DNA from: Hyphomicrobiales bacterium
GTDB taxonomy: Bacteria > Pseudomonadota > Alphaproteobacteria > Rhizobiales > Devosiaceae
Direction of reading: 5' to 3'
Assembly (NCBI GenBank): GCA_027065555.1
Contig: JAMONS010000077.1
Span: forward strand, 1-32,754
DNA: 32,754 bases
Both the position numbers and the translations under genes were made by a program. A model generated the notes under the pieces. The model was not told the DNA's origin. It worked only from the letters and a program-made list of their open reading frames with translations, and made no database searches. Of the stretch, positions 8,862 through 16,669 are shown piece after piece. Position 1 is the first letter of the stretch. Every line of letters begins with the position of its first letter.

Positions 8862-8890
8862 ATTTTAACAAATATTTTTAAGGAATTAAT

Positions 8891-9682
8891 ATGGCTCGTT
8901 CAGCAATATTAAATATTATGTGTCAAGCAGCTTCAAAAGCTGGACGTTCATTAACTCGTGATTTTGGCGAAGTTGAAAACCTGCAAGTAAGCCGCAAAGG
9001 CCCTGCAGATTTTGTTTCAAACGCTGATAAAAGCGCTGAAAAAATAATTTTTGAAGAATTACAATACGCCCGCCCAACCTATTCTTTTTTAATGGAAGAG
9101 GGCGGCGAAGTTAAGGGGAGCGATGGGCAACATCGCTGGATTATAGACCCACTTGATGGCACAACAAATTTCTTACATTCAATTCCGCTTTTTGCAGTGG
9201 CTATTGCACTTGAGCGCAATGGCGAAATTGTTGCTTCAGTTATATATAATCCCATAATGGAAGAATTATATACTGCCGAAAGAGGCGCAGGCGCTTGGCT
9301 AAATAATCGACGCTTACGTGTTGCAGGCCGTAAAAAACTTGCAGATGCAGTGCTGTCAACTGGCATAAAAGTAACAGGCACGAGCAATGATGCAAAAGCA
9401 ATGAAGCAACTAGCCGCTATTTCCCCAACTTGTGCAGGCATAAGGCGCACAGGTTCAGCATGTACCGATTTAGCATGGCTTGCCGCTGGTCGTTTTGATG
9501 GATATTGGGAGGCAAAATTAAGCCCTTGGGATATTGCTGCTGGCTTATTATTGGTTAGAGAAGCTGGTGGTTTTGTCACTGATTTAAGCGGTAAGGATAA
9601 AGCAATAGAAAAGGGTGAAGTATTGGCAGGTAATGAGCAAATTCATGGCTCTTTGCTAAAAGCCCTAAAAGCGATTGATTAA
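8891..9682 (+). CDS. suhB: Inositol-1-monophosphatase family protein
   Basis: A 263-residue metal-dependent phosphatase of the IMPase/SuhB family, cleaving myo-inositol monophosphates or related sugar phosphates. The metal-site motifs are all present: EE at residues 69-70, DPLDGT at 86-91 and the C-terminal WDIAAG (about residue 213). The length is as expected. The ATG at 8891 has TAAGGA about eight bases upstream. The symbol suhB is used by family resemblance. In E. coli SuhB also joins rRNA antitermination complexes, which cannot be inferred here. It probably shares a transcript with efp; the MotA-like gene follows after a 99-base gap. Confidence 0.92.
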   Translation: MARSAILNIMCQAASKAGRSLTRDFGEVENLQVSRKGPADFVSNADKSAEKIIFEELQYARPTYSFLMEEGGEVKGSDGQHRWIIDPLDGTTNFLHSIPLFAVAIALERNGEIVASVIYNPIMEELYTAERGAGAWLNNRRLRVAGRKKLADAVLSTGIKVTGTSNDAKAMKQLAAISPTCAGIRRTGSACTDLAWLAAGRFDGYWEAKLSPWDIAAGLLLVREAGGFVTDLSGKDKAIEKGEVLAGNEQIHGSLLKALKAID

Positions 9683-9781
9683 AATTTATAAAAATTACTT
9701 CACGCTACCATTGTCATAATGTTGCTCACTAGTTAGAGTTAAGACTAACTATCAGCTTTAACTATTAGTGTGCCAGTAATT

Positions 9782-10777
9782 ATGACAGAAAAATATAGTC
9801 CATATCATCTAAGCAATCCAATTATCTATTTAATCAAGATAATTATTTTTCTTATTTTAATAGGGTTGGTTGGGGCTATTCTTTTTGTTCAGCTACTTAG
9901 CGCATTTTGGTCTAATCCGTTTATCAATGGACTTATATTATTTGTTTTATTCATTGGCATTGCCCTTAGCTTTAGGCAGGTGCTTAGACTACTCCCAGAA
10001 GTTAGGTGGGTTAATTCACTGCAAAGTGGCGAAAATAACATAACTATAAAACCACCAATTTTGCTTGCCCCTGTTGCAGGGATTATGCGTGAACGTTTGG
10101 GAGAAGCAATAATTACCCCAGCCTCATTACGCTCAATTTTAGATAGCGTTGGTATGCGGCTTGAAGAAGCAAAAGAAACCTCCAGATATCTCACAGGCTT
10201 GTTGGTGTTTTTAGGATTATTAGGAACATTTTACGGCCTATTGCAAACCGTTGGCTCAGTTTCAGATGTTATTCAAGGGCTAGATGTTGGGGAAGGTGAT
10301 GCAGTAAATTCATTTAGCACTCTAAAAGATGGCCTGCAAGCACCACTAAGTGGTATGGGGACGGCGTTTTCTTCTTCTCTTTTTGGCCTAACTGGCTCGC
10401 TTATTTTGGGATTTTTAGATTTGCAAACTGGACAAGCGCAAAACGCCTTTTATACCGAACTTGAAGACTGGATGGCCTCAATGACTGAACTTGATCACCC
10501 AGTAACGGCAATGCAGGCCAGCGGGCTTGGGGTTTCAGGTGATGAAATGCAATCAATGATTGAGCAATTAGGCTCAAGTATGAAAGACAATAATTCTTCG
10601 CAAAATGCTATTCGTGCAATGGCAGAATTAGCTCATGGTATTGATGGTTTGGTAAAACACATAAGAGCTGAGCAAGCAGATTTAAGAAATTTCATTAATG
10701 AGCAAAGTGAAACCAACAAACAATTACGTGATTTAATTGCCGCAATTTTGCGTGAAGATAATAATAAAGCAAATTAG
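9782..10777 (+). CDS. MotA/TolQ/ExbB-type membrane protein
   Basis: A 331-residue inner-membrane protein. Two hydrophobic segments lie near the N-terminus (about residues 18-42 and 50-68) and two more in the middle (about 140-165, with GLLGTFYGLLQTVG, and 195-220). These are followed by a soluble helical C-terminus. The LLGTFYGLLQTV segment is typical of the MotA/TolQ/ExbB proton-channel superfamily. I chose the ATG at 9782 because MTEKYSPYHLSNP fits the family N-terminus as I recall it; the GTG at 9770 would add four residues, and neither has a convincing Shine-Dalgarno. The next gene, 12 bases on, encodes a MotB-like protein, so the two probably form one ion-driven complex. No flagellar, tolA/B or tonB genes are nearby. 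Confidence 0.85.
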   Translation: MTEKYSPYHLSNPIIYLIKIIIFLILIGLVGAILFVQLLSAFWSNPFINGLILFVLFIGIALSFRQVLRLLPEVRWVNSLQSGENNITIKPPILLAPVAGIMRERLGEAIITPASLRSILDSVGMRLEEAKETSRYLTGLLVFLGLLGTFYGLLQTVGSVSDVIQGLDVGEGDAVNSFSTLKDGLQAPLSGMGTAFSSSLFGLTGSLILGFLDLQTGQAQNAFYTELEDWMASMTELDHPVTAMQASGLGVSGDEMQSMIEQLGSSMKDNNSSQNAIRAMAELAHGIDGLVKHIRAEQADLRNFINEQSETNKQLRDLIAAILREDNNKAN

Positions 10778-10789
10778 GATAAATAACTA

Positions 10790-11815
10790 ATGGCCAGATA
10801 TTTATCAAAACGAAATAGTCAAAGATCCAATTATTGGCCCGGTTTTGTTGATGCGCTTTCTTCGCTTTTATTGGTAATAATTTTTCTTTTATCTCTATTC
10901 GTTCTAGCACAATTCTTTTTAGGTCAAGAATTACTGGGTAAAGACACAGCGCTTTCAAAACTAAATTCACAAATTGCCGAACTCACCGAATTACTACAAT
11001 TAGAACAATCAGAGGCAGATGACCTTGAAGCAACTATCTCAAGTTTGAGCGCTACCCTTGTTAGTACACAAACTGACAAAGACAATCTTTCAAGCCAAAT
11101 TGCTGGAATTGGTACTGGATTAAGCGATAAAGATACAGCTATCAGTTCACTAAATTCTGAATTATTATCCGAGCAAGAAATATCTCGAGAAGCAGCGGCG
11201 CAACTTTTACTGCTTAATCAACAATTAGCCGCCTTAAGAGCCCAAATTGGCGCTCTTGAACAAGCGCTTGATGCATCAGAAGCACGTGATACTGAATCAA
11301 CTACCCGCATTACTGATCTTGGCAAAAGGCTTAATTTAGCACTAGCACAACGTGTGCAAGATCTTTCTCGTTATAGATCAGACTTTTTTGGACGCTTAAG
11401 TGAGATATTGGCTGATAGATCAGATATTAAAATTGTTGGTGATCGTTTTGTATTTCAATCAGAAGTTTTATTTGATGCTGGTGAGGCTCATATTTCAGAT
11501 GCTGGTGCAAATGAAATTGCCAAACTAGGGAACGCTATTTTACAATTAGAAACAGAAATCCCGCCAGAAATAAATTGGGTTTTACGCATAGATGGGCATA
11601 CAGATGTTCGCCCCATAGCAACAGCGCAATTCCCCTCAAATTGGGAACTTAGTGCCGCAAGAGCAATTTCAGTTGCAAAATTACTCATAGCGCAAGGCGT
11701 ATCGCCAAATCGCTTAGTAGCCGCTGGCTTTGGTGAATTTTCACCGCTAGAATTTGGTGATAGTGACGAAGTCTATCGGGCAAACCGCCGTATAGAATTT
11801 AAGCTAACGGAATAG
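10790..11815 (+). CDS. MotB/OmpA-like peptidoglycan-binding protein
   Basis: A 341-residue protein with three parts. There is one N-terminal transmembrane helix (about residues 19-45) carrying an Asp at position 21 (WPGFVDAL), placed like the proton-carrying Asp of MotB. A long coiled coil follows (about 50-195), then a C-terminal OmpA/MotB domain (about 210-340) with DGHTDVRP, NWELSAARA and ANRRIEFKL, the residues that hold peptidoglycan. It is paired with the MotA-like gene 12 bases upstream. The coiled coil is much longer than in flagellar MotB, and no flagellar genes are near, so I infer a stator-like complex outside the flagellum, perhaps in envelope maintenance. Flagellar stator use cannot be excluded. 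Confidence 0.87.
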   Translation: MARYLSKRNSQRSNYWPGFVDALSSLLLVIIFLLSLFVLAQFFLGQELLGKDTALSKLNSQIAELTELLQLEQSEADDLEATISSLSATLVSTQTDKDNLSSQIAGIGTGLSDKDTAISSLNSELLSEQEISREAAAQLLLLNQQLAALRAQIGALEQALDASEARDTESTTRITDLGKRLNLALAQRVQDLSRYRSDFFGRLSEILADRSDIKIVGDRFVFQSEVLFDAGEAHISDAGANEIAKLGNAILQLETEIPPEINWVLRIDGHTDVRPIATAQFPSNWELSAARAISVAKLLIAQGVSPNRLVAAGFGEFSPLEFGDSDEVYRANRRIEFKLTE

Positions 11816-11841
11816 TATTTTTCTCAATTCTATGAGGTTTT

Positions 11842-13641
11842 TTACAAAGAATTAAATTGCAACTCAGCCAATTCAGCATATCGACCGCCCTTTGCAATAA
11901 GCTCTTCATGCGTTCCGCTATCAAGTAACCTACCATCCTCAATAACCAAAATCCTGTCAGCGTCTCTAATAGTTGCCAAACGATGCGCAATAACAATAGT
12001 AGTACGGCCAGCCATTAAATGCTCTAGCGCTTGTTGTACCTTATGCTCACTTTGCGCATCAAGCGCACTTGTTGCCTCATCTAATAACAGGATAGGGGCA
12101 TCTTTTAATAAGGCTCTAGCAATAGCTATCCGTTGTTTTTGCCCACCAGAAAGCATCAGCCCACGCTCACCAACCAATGATTGATAGCCATGCTCTAGCC
12201 TATCAACAAACTCATCAACCAATGCAGCTTTTGCCGCTTTTTTTATTTCTTCATCACTAGCATCTGGCTTTCCAAAGCGAATATTATCAGCAATCGTGCC
12301 GGCAAAAATTACTGATTCTTGTTCAACATATGCAAATTGCGAACGTAAATCAGAAGCTTTAACATCAGAAATATTTAATCTATCAACTAAGATTTCTCCA
12401 CCATCAATATCGTAAAACCTATGTAAAAGCGAAAATATTGTTGATTTTCCAGAACCAGAAGGGCCAACTAATGCAACGGTTTCTCCAGATTTCACCAAAA
12501 AACTAACGTCTCGTAGTATTTTGTTATTTTCCCTTGTTTGATAAGAAAAATCTACATTTCTAAATTCTACTTCTCCCAATGAAGGCACAGGAATTTTTTT
12601 AGGATTAATCGGATCAACTATTTTTGGTTTAGTTTGTAATATTTCAATTAAACGTTCCGTCGCTCCAGCAACTGTTTGTAATGAGCCCCAAATATCAGAC
12701 ATATTAGTTAGTGAACTAGAAGCCATAAGCGCATAGACCAAAAATTGCACTAATTGCCCCTCACTCACATCACCCGCAAATACCGCTCGTGCGCCAAGCC
12801 AAATCACAAGTAACAAAGCAACAGTTGCAAGAAAAATTACTAGGGCCACTAAAAATGACCTAGCTAACAACCTTCTTGCCTCAGCATCAAAGCTTTGCTC
12901 TGAGCGTTTAGAAAATATTTCTATTTGTATTTTCTCTTGCACAAACGCTTTAACAGTTTTTATTGAACTTAAAATTTCTGTTGCCATAGCGCTAATATCG
13001 GCTAAGCGATCTTGAGTAGTGCGTGACATAGCTCGCAAACGATGCACAAATAAAACTATTGGAATAACAACTAGAGGGCCAATAATTACCACACTAAAAG
13101 CTAATTTTGGCGAGGTAAGAAACATCATAATCAGCGCACCAACTAATATGACTAAAGAGCGTAAAGCAACAGAAGCGCTTGAGCCAATAGCCCCACGAAT
13201 AGTCGCTACATCACCATTTAGACGAGAAGTTAATTCACCAACTCGATGGACATCAAAAAAACTAGCATCGAGTGATAATAGACGATTAAAAACCTCACGC
13301 CGTAAATCAGTTAAAACTCGCTCGCCAATAATAGAGATAAAATAAAACCTAAGCCCGCTTGCCGCGGCCATAATTGTTGCAACCCCGATTATTGCCAAAC
13401 CATATTGAAATACTTTATCAAGATTTTGTGTAACAAACCCCTCATCAATAATACCGCCAAGCAATATAGGAATTGCCAAAGACAGAGCAGCTGCAAGCAA
13501 CAGAAATATCAAAGTAAATATAAGGCGCACAGGATATTTGATTAGAAACGGAATTAAAGCTCTTAAGGGCTTTAATTTAGCAGGCTTTTTCTTAGCATCA
13601 TTGTCTTTAACAATATCAATTTTTGATTTTATATCGCTCAT
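11842..13641 (-). CDS. ABC exporter, fused permease and ATPase (MsbA-like)
   Basis: A 599-residue half-transporter that would act as a dimer in the inner membrane. The N-terminal six-helix transmembrane domain (about residues 30-330) is followed by an ATPase domain with Walker A GPSGSGKST at residues 393-401, signature LSGGQKQR from 497, Walker B ILLLDEATSALD and the H-loop IAHRLATIRDAD. All catalytic residues are intact. I place the start at the ATG at 13641 (MSDIKSK); an in-frame start at 13692 would add 17 residues with no family-like character. The family exports lipids, lipid A precursors or drugs; the substrate is not readable. It converges on the MotB-like gene with a 26-base gap and diverges from rpmE. 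Confidence 0.93.
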   Translation of the reverse strand: MSDIKSKIDIVKDNDAKKKPAKLKPLRALIPFLIKYPVRLIFTLIFLLLAAALSLAIPILLGGIIDEGFVTQNLDKVFQYGLAIIGVATIMAAASGLRFYFISIIGERVLTDLRREVFNRLLSLDASFFDVHRVGELTSRLNGDVATIRGAIGSSASVALRSLVILVGALIMMFLTSPKLAFSVVIIGPLVVIPIVLFVHRLRAMSRTTQDRLADISAMATEILSSIKTVKAFVQEKIQIEIFSKRSEQSFDAEARRLLARSFLVALVIFLATVALLLVIWLGARAVFAGDVSEGQLVQFLVYALMASSSLTNMSDIWGSLQTVAGATERLIEILQTKPKIVDPINPKKIPVPSLGEVEFRNVDFSYQTRENNKILRDVSFLVKSGETVALVGPSGSGKSTIFSLLHRFYDIDGGEILVDRLNISDVKASDLRSQFAYVEQESVIFAGTIADNIRFGKPDASDEEIKKAAKAALVDEFVDRLEHGYQSLVGERGLMLSGGQKQRIAIARALLKDAPILLLDEATSALDAQSEHKVQQALEHLMAGRTTIVIAHRLATIRDADRILVIEDGRLLDSGTHEELIAKGGRYAELAELQFNSL

Positions 13642-13819
13642 AAAAAATCTTTTCGTTGAAAATTTTATCCTACATAAACCCTCATTGCACAAGGCGCAAC
13701 AAATTGCTTCATAAAAACAACAATTCTCCTCTTGCAGTTTTATAATAACTTAGCTAGAAAGCACCAAATCTATATTTCTCGTAAAAGAACGAGCCAATTT
13801 TACAATTAAGAGTAGTTAA

Positions 13820-14041
13820 ATGAAAAAAGACCTGCACCCAGATTATCACACGATTAAAGTAGTGATGACAAATGGAGATGAATTTGAAACCCGCTCAACT
13901 TACGGCAAAGAGGGCGACGTTCTAAAACTTGATATTGATGTTGTTACTCACCCAGCATGGACTGGTGGAACTGGACAATTATTAGATCGTGGCGGACGTG
14001 TTTCTCGCTTTAAAGAAAAATTCAAAGGTATGTTGGGTTAA
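13820..14041 (+). CDS. rpmE: Ribosomal protein bL31 (zinc-free form)
   Basis: A 73-residue large-subunit protein with the family blocks [18 protein letters not shown], a THPAWTGG turn and [10 protein letters not shown] at the C-terminus. It contains no cysteine, so it lacks the CxxC zinc site of the C+ form, as I recall is normal in alphaproteobacteria. It starts at the ATG at 13820 and ends at a strong rho-independent terminator. The 178 bases between it and the ABC exporter are AT-rich and should hold the divergent promoters; I see no clear -35/-10 pair there. Confidence 0.96.
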   Translation: MKKDLHPDYHTIKVVMTNGDEFETRSTYGKEGDVLKLDIDVVTHPAWTGGTGQLLDRGGRVSRFKEKFKGMLG

Positions 14042-14066
14042 ACTTAAAATATATAAAGACCTTATC

Positions 14067-14094
14067 AAACCCGACCCATTTGGTCGGGTTTTTT
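14067..14094 (+). terminator. Rho-independent terminator of rpmE
   Basis: A nine-base perfect stem (AACCCGACC at 14068-14076, GGTCGGGTT at 14082-14090) with a five-base loop is followed by a T run. It begins 26 bases after the rpmE stop. Confidence 0.92.
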
Positions 14095-14103
14095 ATTTAT
14101 AGG

Positions 14104-14305
14104 AGGCTCTTCAAAAGGGGTGCTACTGTCTGGTTAAACCCAAATACCCCCTTCTTGTCATCCTCGGGCAGCCTAGCGGCGTGAGCGGAAAATGACCCAA
14201 GGATCCGTAACGTGTTGATATTGTTAGCATTTTGGATACTTGGGTCAAGCCCGAGTATGACGAAGGGAAAGGTAGAAATCGTTTATTCTATCTTTTGAAG
14301 AGCCT
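14104..14305. repeat. 202-bp MITE-like repeat, element A copy 1
   Basis: A 202-bp element with 14-bp perfect terminal inverted repeats (AGGCTCTTCAAAAG at 14104-14117 and its complement at 14292-14305), flanked on both sides by TATA. A second copy of the same length lies at 32485-32686. I count 10 substitutions and no indels between them (about 95% identity), nine of the ten being transitions. The interior contains inverted CCTCGGG/CCCGAGG-type segments that resemble dispersed palindromic repeats common in alphaproteobacteria. There is no ORF of note. TA-flanked short elements like this are usually moved by Tc1/mariner-IS630 transposases, an inference only. It lies between the rpmE terminator and the rcdA stop. 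Confidence 0.82.
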
Positions 14306-14325
14306 TGTATAGTAAATCCCTGATC

Positions 14326-14904
14326 TTAGTCAGATTTTTTATCTTTTCCAAATGCTGCATTTAGACGAGAAAATTGCTCGGCAATTCCTCCTGCCGCTTC
14401 GAGAGATTTTTCTGCTTCGATTTGTATTTCCTCAACAGATTCATTTTCAAGCCTATCAAGTCTATCAAAACGAATAACTCGCTCATATAGGCGTTCGCCT
14501 TTTTCAATATAATCTAATAGTTTTGGAGGTAAATCACTCCACCCGGGTCCCGATTTATCATATGTAGATCTAAAGAATTTTATTTTCTCCTTCTCATCTA
14601 ATGCGCTTTGTGAGGTTACTTCTCCCTCCCTAACCGCTCTTTGCAACAATAACCAAGAGGCCATTTGCATCAATCTAGTAGTTAAGCGCATAGATTCGCT
14701 AGCATAGACAAAAGCTGCTTCACGATTAAGTTCACGGCTTTGTTTGCGCCCTTCCCCATCAAGATAGGCCGCAACCTCCTCAATTAATCCCATACCTTGT
14801 GAATATAGCTTATCAAAATCTTTTGACGCCAAAAGACTTGGCCCTATTGAAAGAAGGCTTGGGGCTCTTGAAATAACATCGGTTTTATTATCTTTATCGC
14901 TCAA
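14326..14904 (-). CDS. rcdA: RcdA-family (DUF1465) CtrA-degradation adaptor
   Basis: A 192-residue helical cytosolic protein of the DUF1465/RcdA family. The core YSQGMGLIEEVAAYLDGEGR followed by ESMRLTTRLMQMASWLLLQRAV is the conserved three-helix signature. In Caulobacter, RcdA bridges CpdR-primed ClpXP to substrates such as CtrA at the cell pole; the same role here is inferred from the family. The C-terminal tail (about residues 165-192) is charged and probably disordered, as in Caulobacter, where the tail binds partners. The start is the ATG at 14904. Its upstream region contains the palindromic element at 14941-15051, and the gene is flanked downstream by element A, so repeats bracket it on both sides. 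Confidence 0.85.
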   Translation of the reverse strand: MSDKDNKTDVISRAPSLLSIGPSLLASKDFDKLYSQGMGLIEEVAAYLDGEGRKQSRELNREAAFVYASESMRLTTRLMQMASWLLLQRAVREGEVTSQSALDEKEKIKFFRSTYDKSGPGWSDLPPKLLDYIEKGERLYERVIRFDRLDRLENESVEEIQIEAEKSLEAAGGIAEQFSRLNAAFGKDKKSD

Positions 14905-14940
14905 AATCTAACCCATTCTAGAAATAACATCATTTCATTC

Positions 14941-15051
14941 TATAGTATTTAGCATTGAAAATGCTAAATACTATCACCGCACGAAGCGAGTGCGGCGCGC
15001 GGCGAAGCCAGCGTAATTCAATTGGTATAATTGAATTTAGAAAATACTATA
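14941..15051. repeat. Composite palindromic repeat, element B
   Basis: About 111 bp bounded by TATAGTATTT and its complement AAATACTATA. It contains a run of hairpins: a 14-bp perfect stem with a five-base loop (14942-14974), a GC-rich CCGCAC/GTGCGG stem (14977-14995), a GGC-GAA-GCC minihairpin (15001-15009) and a nine-bp AATTCAATT stem (15015-15037). The GC-rich centre stands out sharply from its AT-rich surroundings. A 19-base exact match to its right end (15031-15049) recurs in inverted orientation at 30235-30253, so it is probably a dispersed element. It lies in the presumed promoter region of rcdA. Nothing else is evident between 14905 and 15130. Confidence 0.65.
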
Positions 15052-15131
15052 ACTGACAAAAAAATATTGTCACCAATTTGTTGCATTTTTCCTTAATGCA
15101 AGAATAAGTAATAATCAGAAATGTTTTTGGA

Positions 15132-15160
15132 TAAAAAAAAGAGCCGCATAAACGGCTCTG
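15132..15160 (-). terminator. Minus-strand rho-independent terminator
   Basis: Read on the minus strand, AGAGCCG (15159-15153), a six-base loop and CGGCTCT (15146-15140) lead into a run of eight T. It would end the DUF1192 transcript about 180 bases after that gene's stop, or an unannotated small RNA starting between 15160 and 15340. Confidence 0.8.
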
Positions 15161-15198
15161 AAAGTTAACAGGGAGGTATCATAAAAAGGAGAAAAAAT

Positions 15199-15225
15199 AT
15201 GTTCCTTAAAAATATGTATAACTAA
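15199..15225 (+). CDS. Possible 8-residue ORF with strong ribosome-binding site
   Basis: ATG at 15199 opens an eight-codon frame (MFLKNMYN) ending in TAA at 15225. An ideal AAGGAG lies about six bases upstream, and a second purine block, GGGAGG, lies at 15171-15176. A translation signal this strong is unusual for the window, where many real genes have weak ones. No downstream gene lies on this strand that it could lead, because DUF1192 is on the opposite strand. It may be a short peptide, a relic, or chance. Confidence 0.25.
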   Translation: MFLKNMYN

Positions 15226-15340
15226 TGATTACCGCTAAGAAGTTAATTTTATATTAATAAGAGTCATTTTCTTAACCCTATTAATTCACAGCATATAAAC
15301 CAGCAAAAAATTTACTACTTTTATAGACTAAAACTTAAGG

Positions 15341-15523
15341 TCAAAACTTAAACATCGCTTCAGCTTTTGAATGCGATTGTTGTTTTTGTTTTATTGAGCC
15401 TTGCAAGCGAATAATTTCATTTTCCAACAATTCTATTCGAAAATTTAATTCATCAACTGAAACATCACCTAGGTTTTCACCAATTTCATGTTCAATTTTC
15501 TTTTTGACCTCATCTTCTTCCAT
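15341..15523 (-). CDS. DUF1192 small protein
   Basis: A 60-residue protein matching my recollection of DUF1192. An acidic start leads to HEIGENLGDVSVDELNFRI, then a short leucine-rich coiled coil (RIELLENEIIRLQGSI) and a KAEAMFKF C-terminus. It has no signal peptide or transmembrane helix. The function is unknown; the family lies beside DUF1465 and a quinone oxidoreductase gene in many rhizobia, as here. It starts at the ATG at 15523 and diverges from the oxidoreductase gene across 48 bases. A long 3' region without genes leads to the terminator at 15132-15160. Confidence 0.82.
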   Translation of the reverse strand: MEEDEVKKKIEHEIGENLGDVSVDELNFRIELLENEIIRLQGSIKQKQQSHSKAEAMFKF

Positions 15524-15571
15524 TTTTTTATACCCCTTGCCAATAAATCAAATTTCACGTTAAAAAATAAT

Positions 15572-16570
15572 ATGAGATTCCCAAAGCAAATAAAAGCAAT
15601 TTATATTTCTAATTTTGGTGCGCCAGAAACCTTACAGCTTAAAAACCGCACTCTTAATGCACCAAAGCCCAATGAAATAACTATCAAAATTAAGGCTTGC
15701 GGTATAAATGGCCCTGATATTTTACAACGAAACGGATTTTATCAACCAACTAAAGAAAATGCCAAATGGCTTGGTTTAGAAGTTTCTGGCGAAATTGCCT
15801 TTGTTGGAGAAAAAGCTGGCAACTGGAAAATCGGTGATAAAGTTGTGGCGCTTTGTAATGGTGGTGCTTATGCAAATTATGTAAATGTTCCCTTTGGGCA
15901 AGTACTGCCATTACCAAAAAATTGGAGCTTTATTGAAGGGGCGGCTTTGCCCGAAACTTTTTTCACCATTTATCAAACTCTAATAATGAAGGCCAAACTC
16001 AAGAAAAATATGTCAGTACTGATACATGGCGCATCGGGCGGCATTGGCGCAAGTGCCATTCAAATTTCAAAACTCATAGGCGCAAAAGTAATTTGTTGCG
16101 TTTCATCAAAGATAAAAGCAGATTATGTTAAATCTCTTGGGGCAGATTATATCATCAATTATAAACAGCAAGATTATGTAGAAGAAGTGCTAAAAATTAC
16201 CAATGGTGAAGGAGTTGACAGAGTTATAGACGTGGTAGGCGGCACATATCTAAAGCGCAATATCAAAGCCGCAGCACATGGCGCAACAATTATTCAACTA
16301 GCATTTTTAGGTGGTGCAAAGGCCGAAATAAACATCGCACCTATTTTGCTTAAAAACCTCACAATTTTTGGCTCAACTTTGGGCCCTAAAAATAGTCAGA
16401 TAAAAGCAAAAATCGCCAAAGGACTTAAAGAAAAAATTTGGCCTGCGCTTAATGAGGGAAAAATCAAAGCACAACATATTCGCTCTTTCAAACTTAAAGA
16501 AGCAACAAAAGCCCATCATGCTTTTGAAGCATCAAAGCATTTTGGTAAGATAATTTTAGTTGTTGATTAG
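15572..16570 (+). CDS. NAD(P)H:quinone oxidoreductase, zinc-free MDR family
   Basis: A 332-residue medium-chain dehydrogenase/reductase of the quinone oxidoreductase type, transferring electrons from NADPH to quinones or related acceptors in the cytosol. The N-terminal GroES-like domain (KACGINGPDILQRNGFY, LGLEVSGEI) lacks zinc ligands. The Rossmann domain has HGASGGIGASAIQISKLIGA, and the conserved AAHGATIIQLAFLGG segment follows. I place the start at the ATG at 15572 (MRFPKQIKAIYI), where the family fold begins; an upstream in-frame start at 15488 would add 28 hydrophobic residues and run into the DUF1192 gene on the other strand. It ends 22 bases before an inverted repeat that separates it from the convergent hydrolase gene. 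Confidence 0.93.
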   Translation: MRFPKQIKAIYISNFGAPETLQLKNRTLNAPKPNEITIKIKACGINGPDILQRNGFYQPTKENAKWLGLEVSGEIAFVGEKAGNWKIGDKVVALCNGGAYANYVNVPFGQVLPLPKNWSFIEGAALPETFFTIYQTLIMKAKLKKNMSVLIHGASGGIGASAIQISKLIGAKVICCVSSKIKADYVKSLGADYIINYKQQDYVEEVLKITNGEGVDRVIDVVGGTYLKRNIKAAAHGATIIQLAFLGGAKAEINIAPILLKNLTIFGSTLGPKNSQIKAKIAKGLKEKIWPALNEGKIKAQHIRSFKLKEATKAHHAFEASKHFGKIILVVD

Positions 16571-16592
16571 ACTATATCTCCTAGTTCTCCCC

Positions 16593-16649
16593 TGTCACCC
16601 TGAGCGTAGCCGAAGGGTCTAAGATGCTTCGACTTCGCTCAGCATGACA
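16593..16649. repeat. 57-bp palindromic repeat between convergent genes
   Basis: Two 23-base arms starting TGTCA and ending CGAAG match in inverted orientation with four mismatches around an 11-base centre. The arm core CTGAGCG-AG-CGAAG is a GC-rich dispersed repeat type seen in many bacterial genomes. It lies between the oxidoreductase and hydrolase genes, which converge, and could act as a bidirectional terminator. Confidence 0.65.
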
Positions 16650-16669
16650 ACGCCTACAGCCTAAAACAC

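Noticed and set aside
9079-9579. 166-codon open frame on the minus strand
   Set aside because: It lies wholly inside the inositol-monophosphatase gene, whose motifs fix the plus-strand frame.
11819-11842. Weak CTCA/TGAG hairpin followed by six T between the MotB-like and ABC genes
   Set aside because: The stem is only four base pairs; too weak to call a terminator.
14104-15051. Possible genomic island or insertion sequence around rcdA
   Set aside because: The repeats are short and non-coding, no transposase or integrase is present, and the surrounding gene order looks like ordinary rhizobial core genome.
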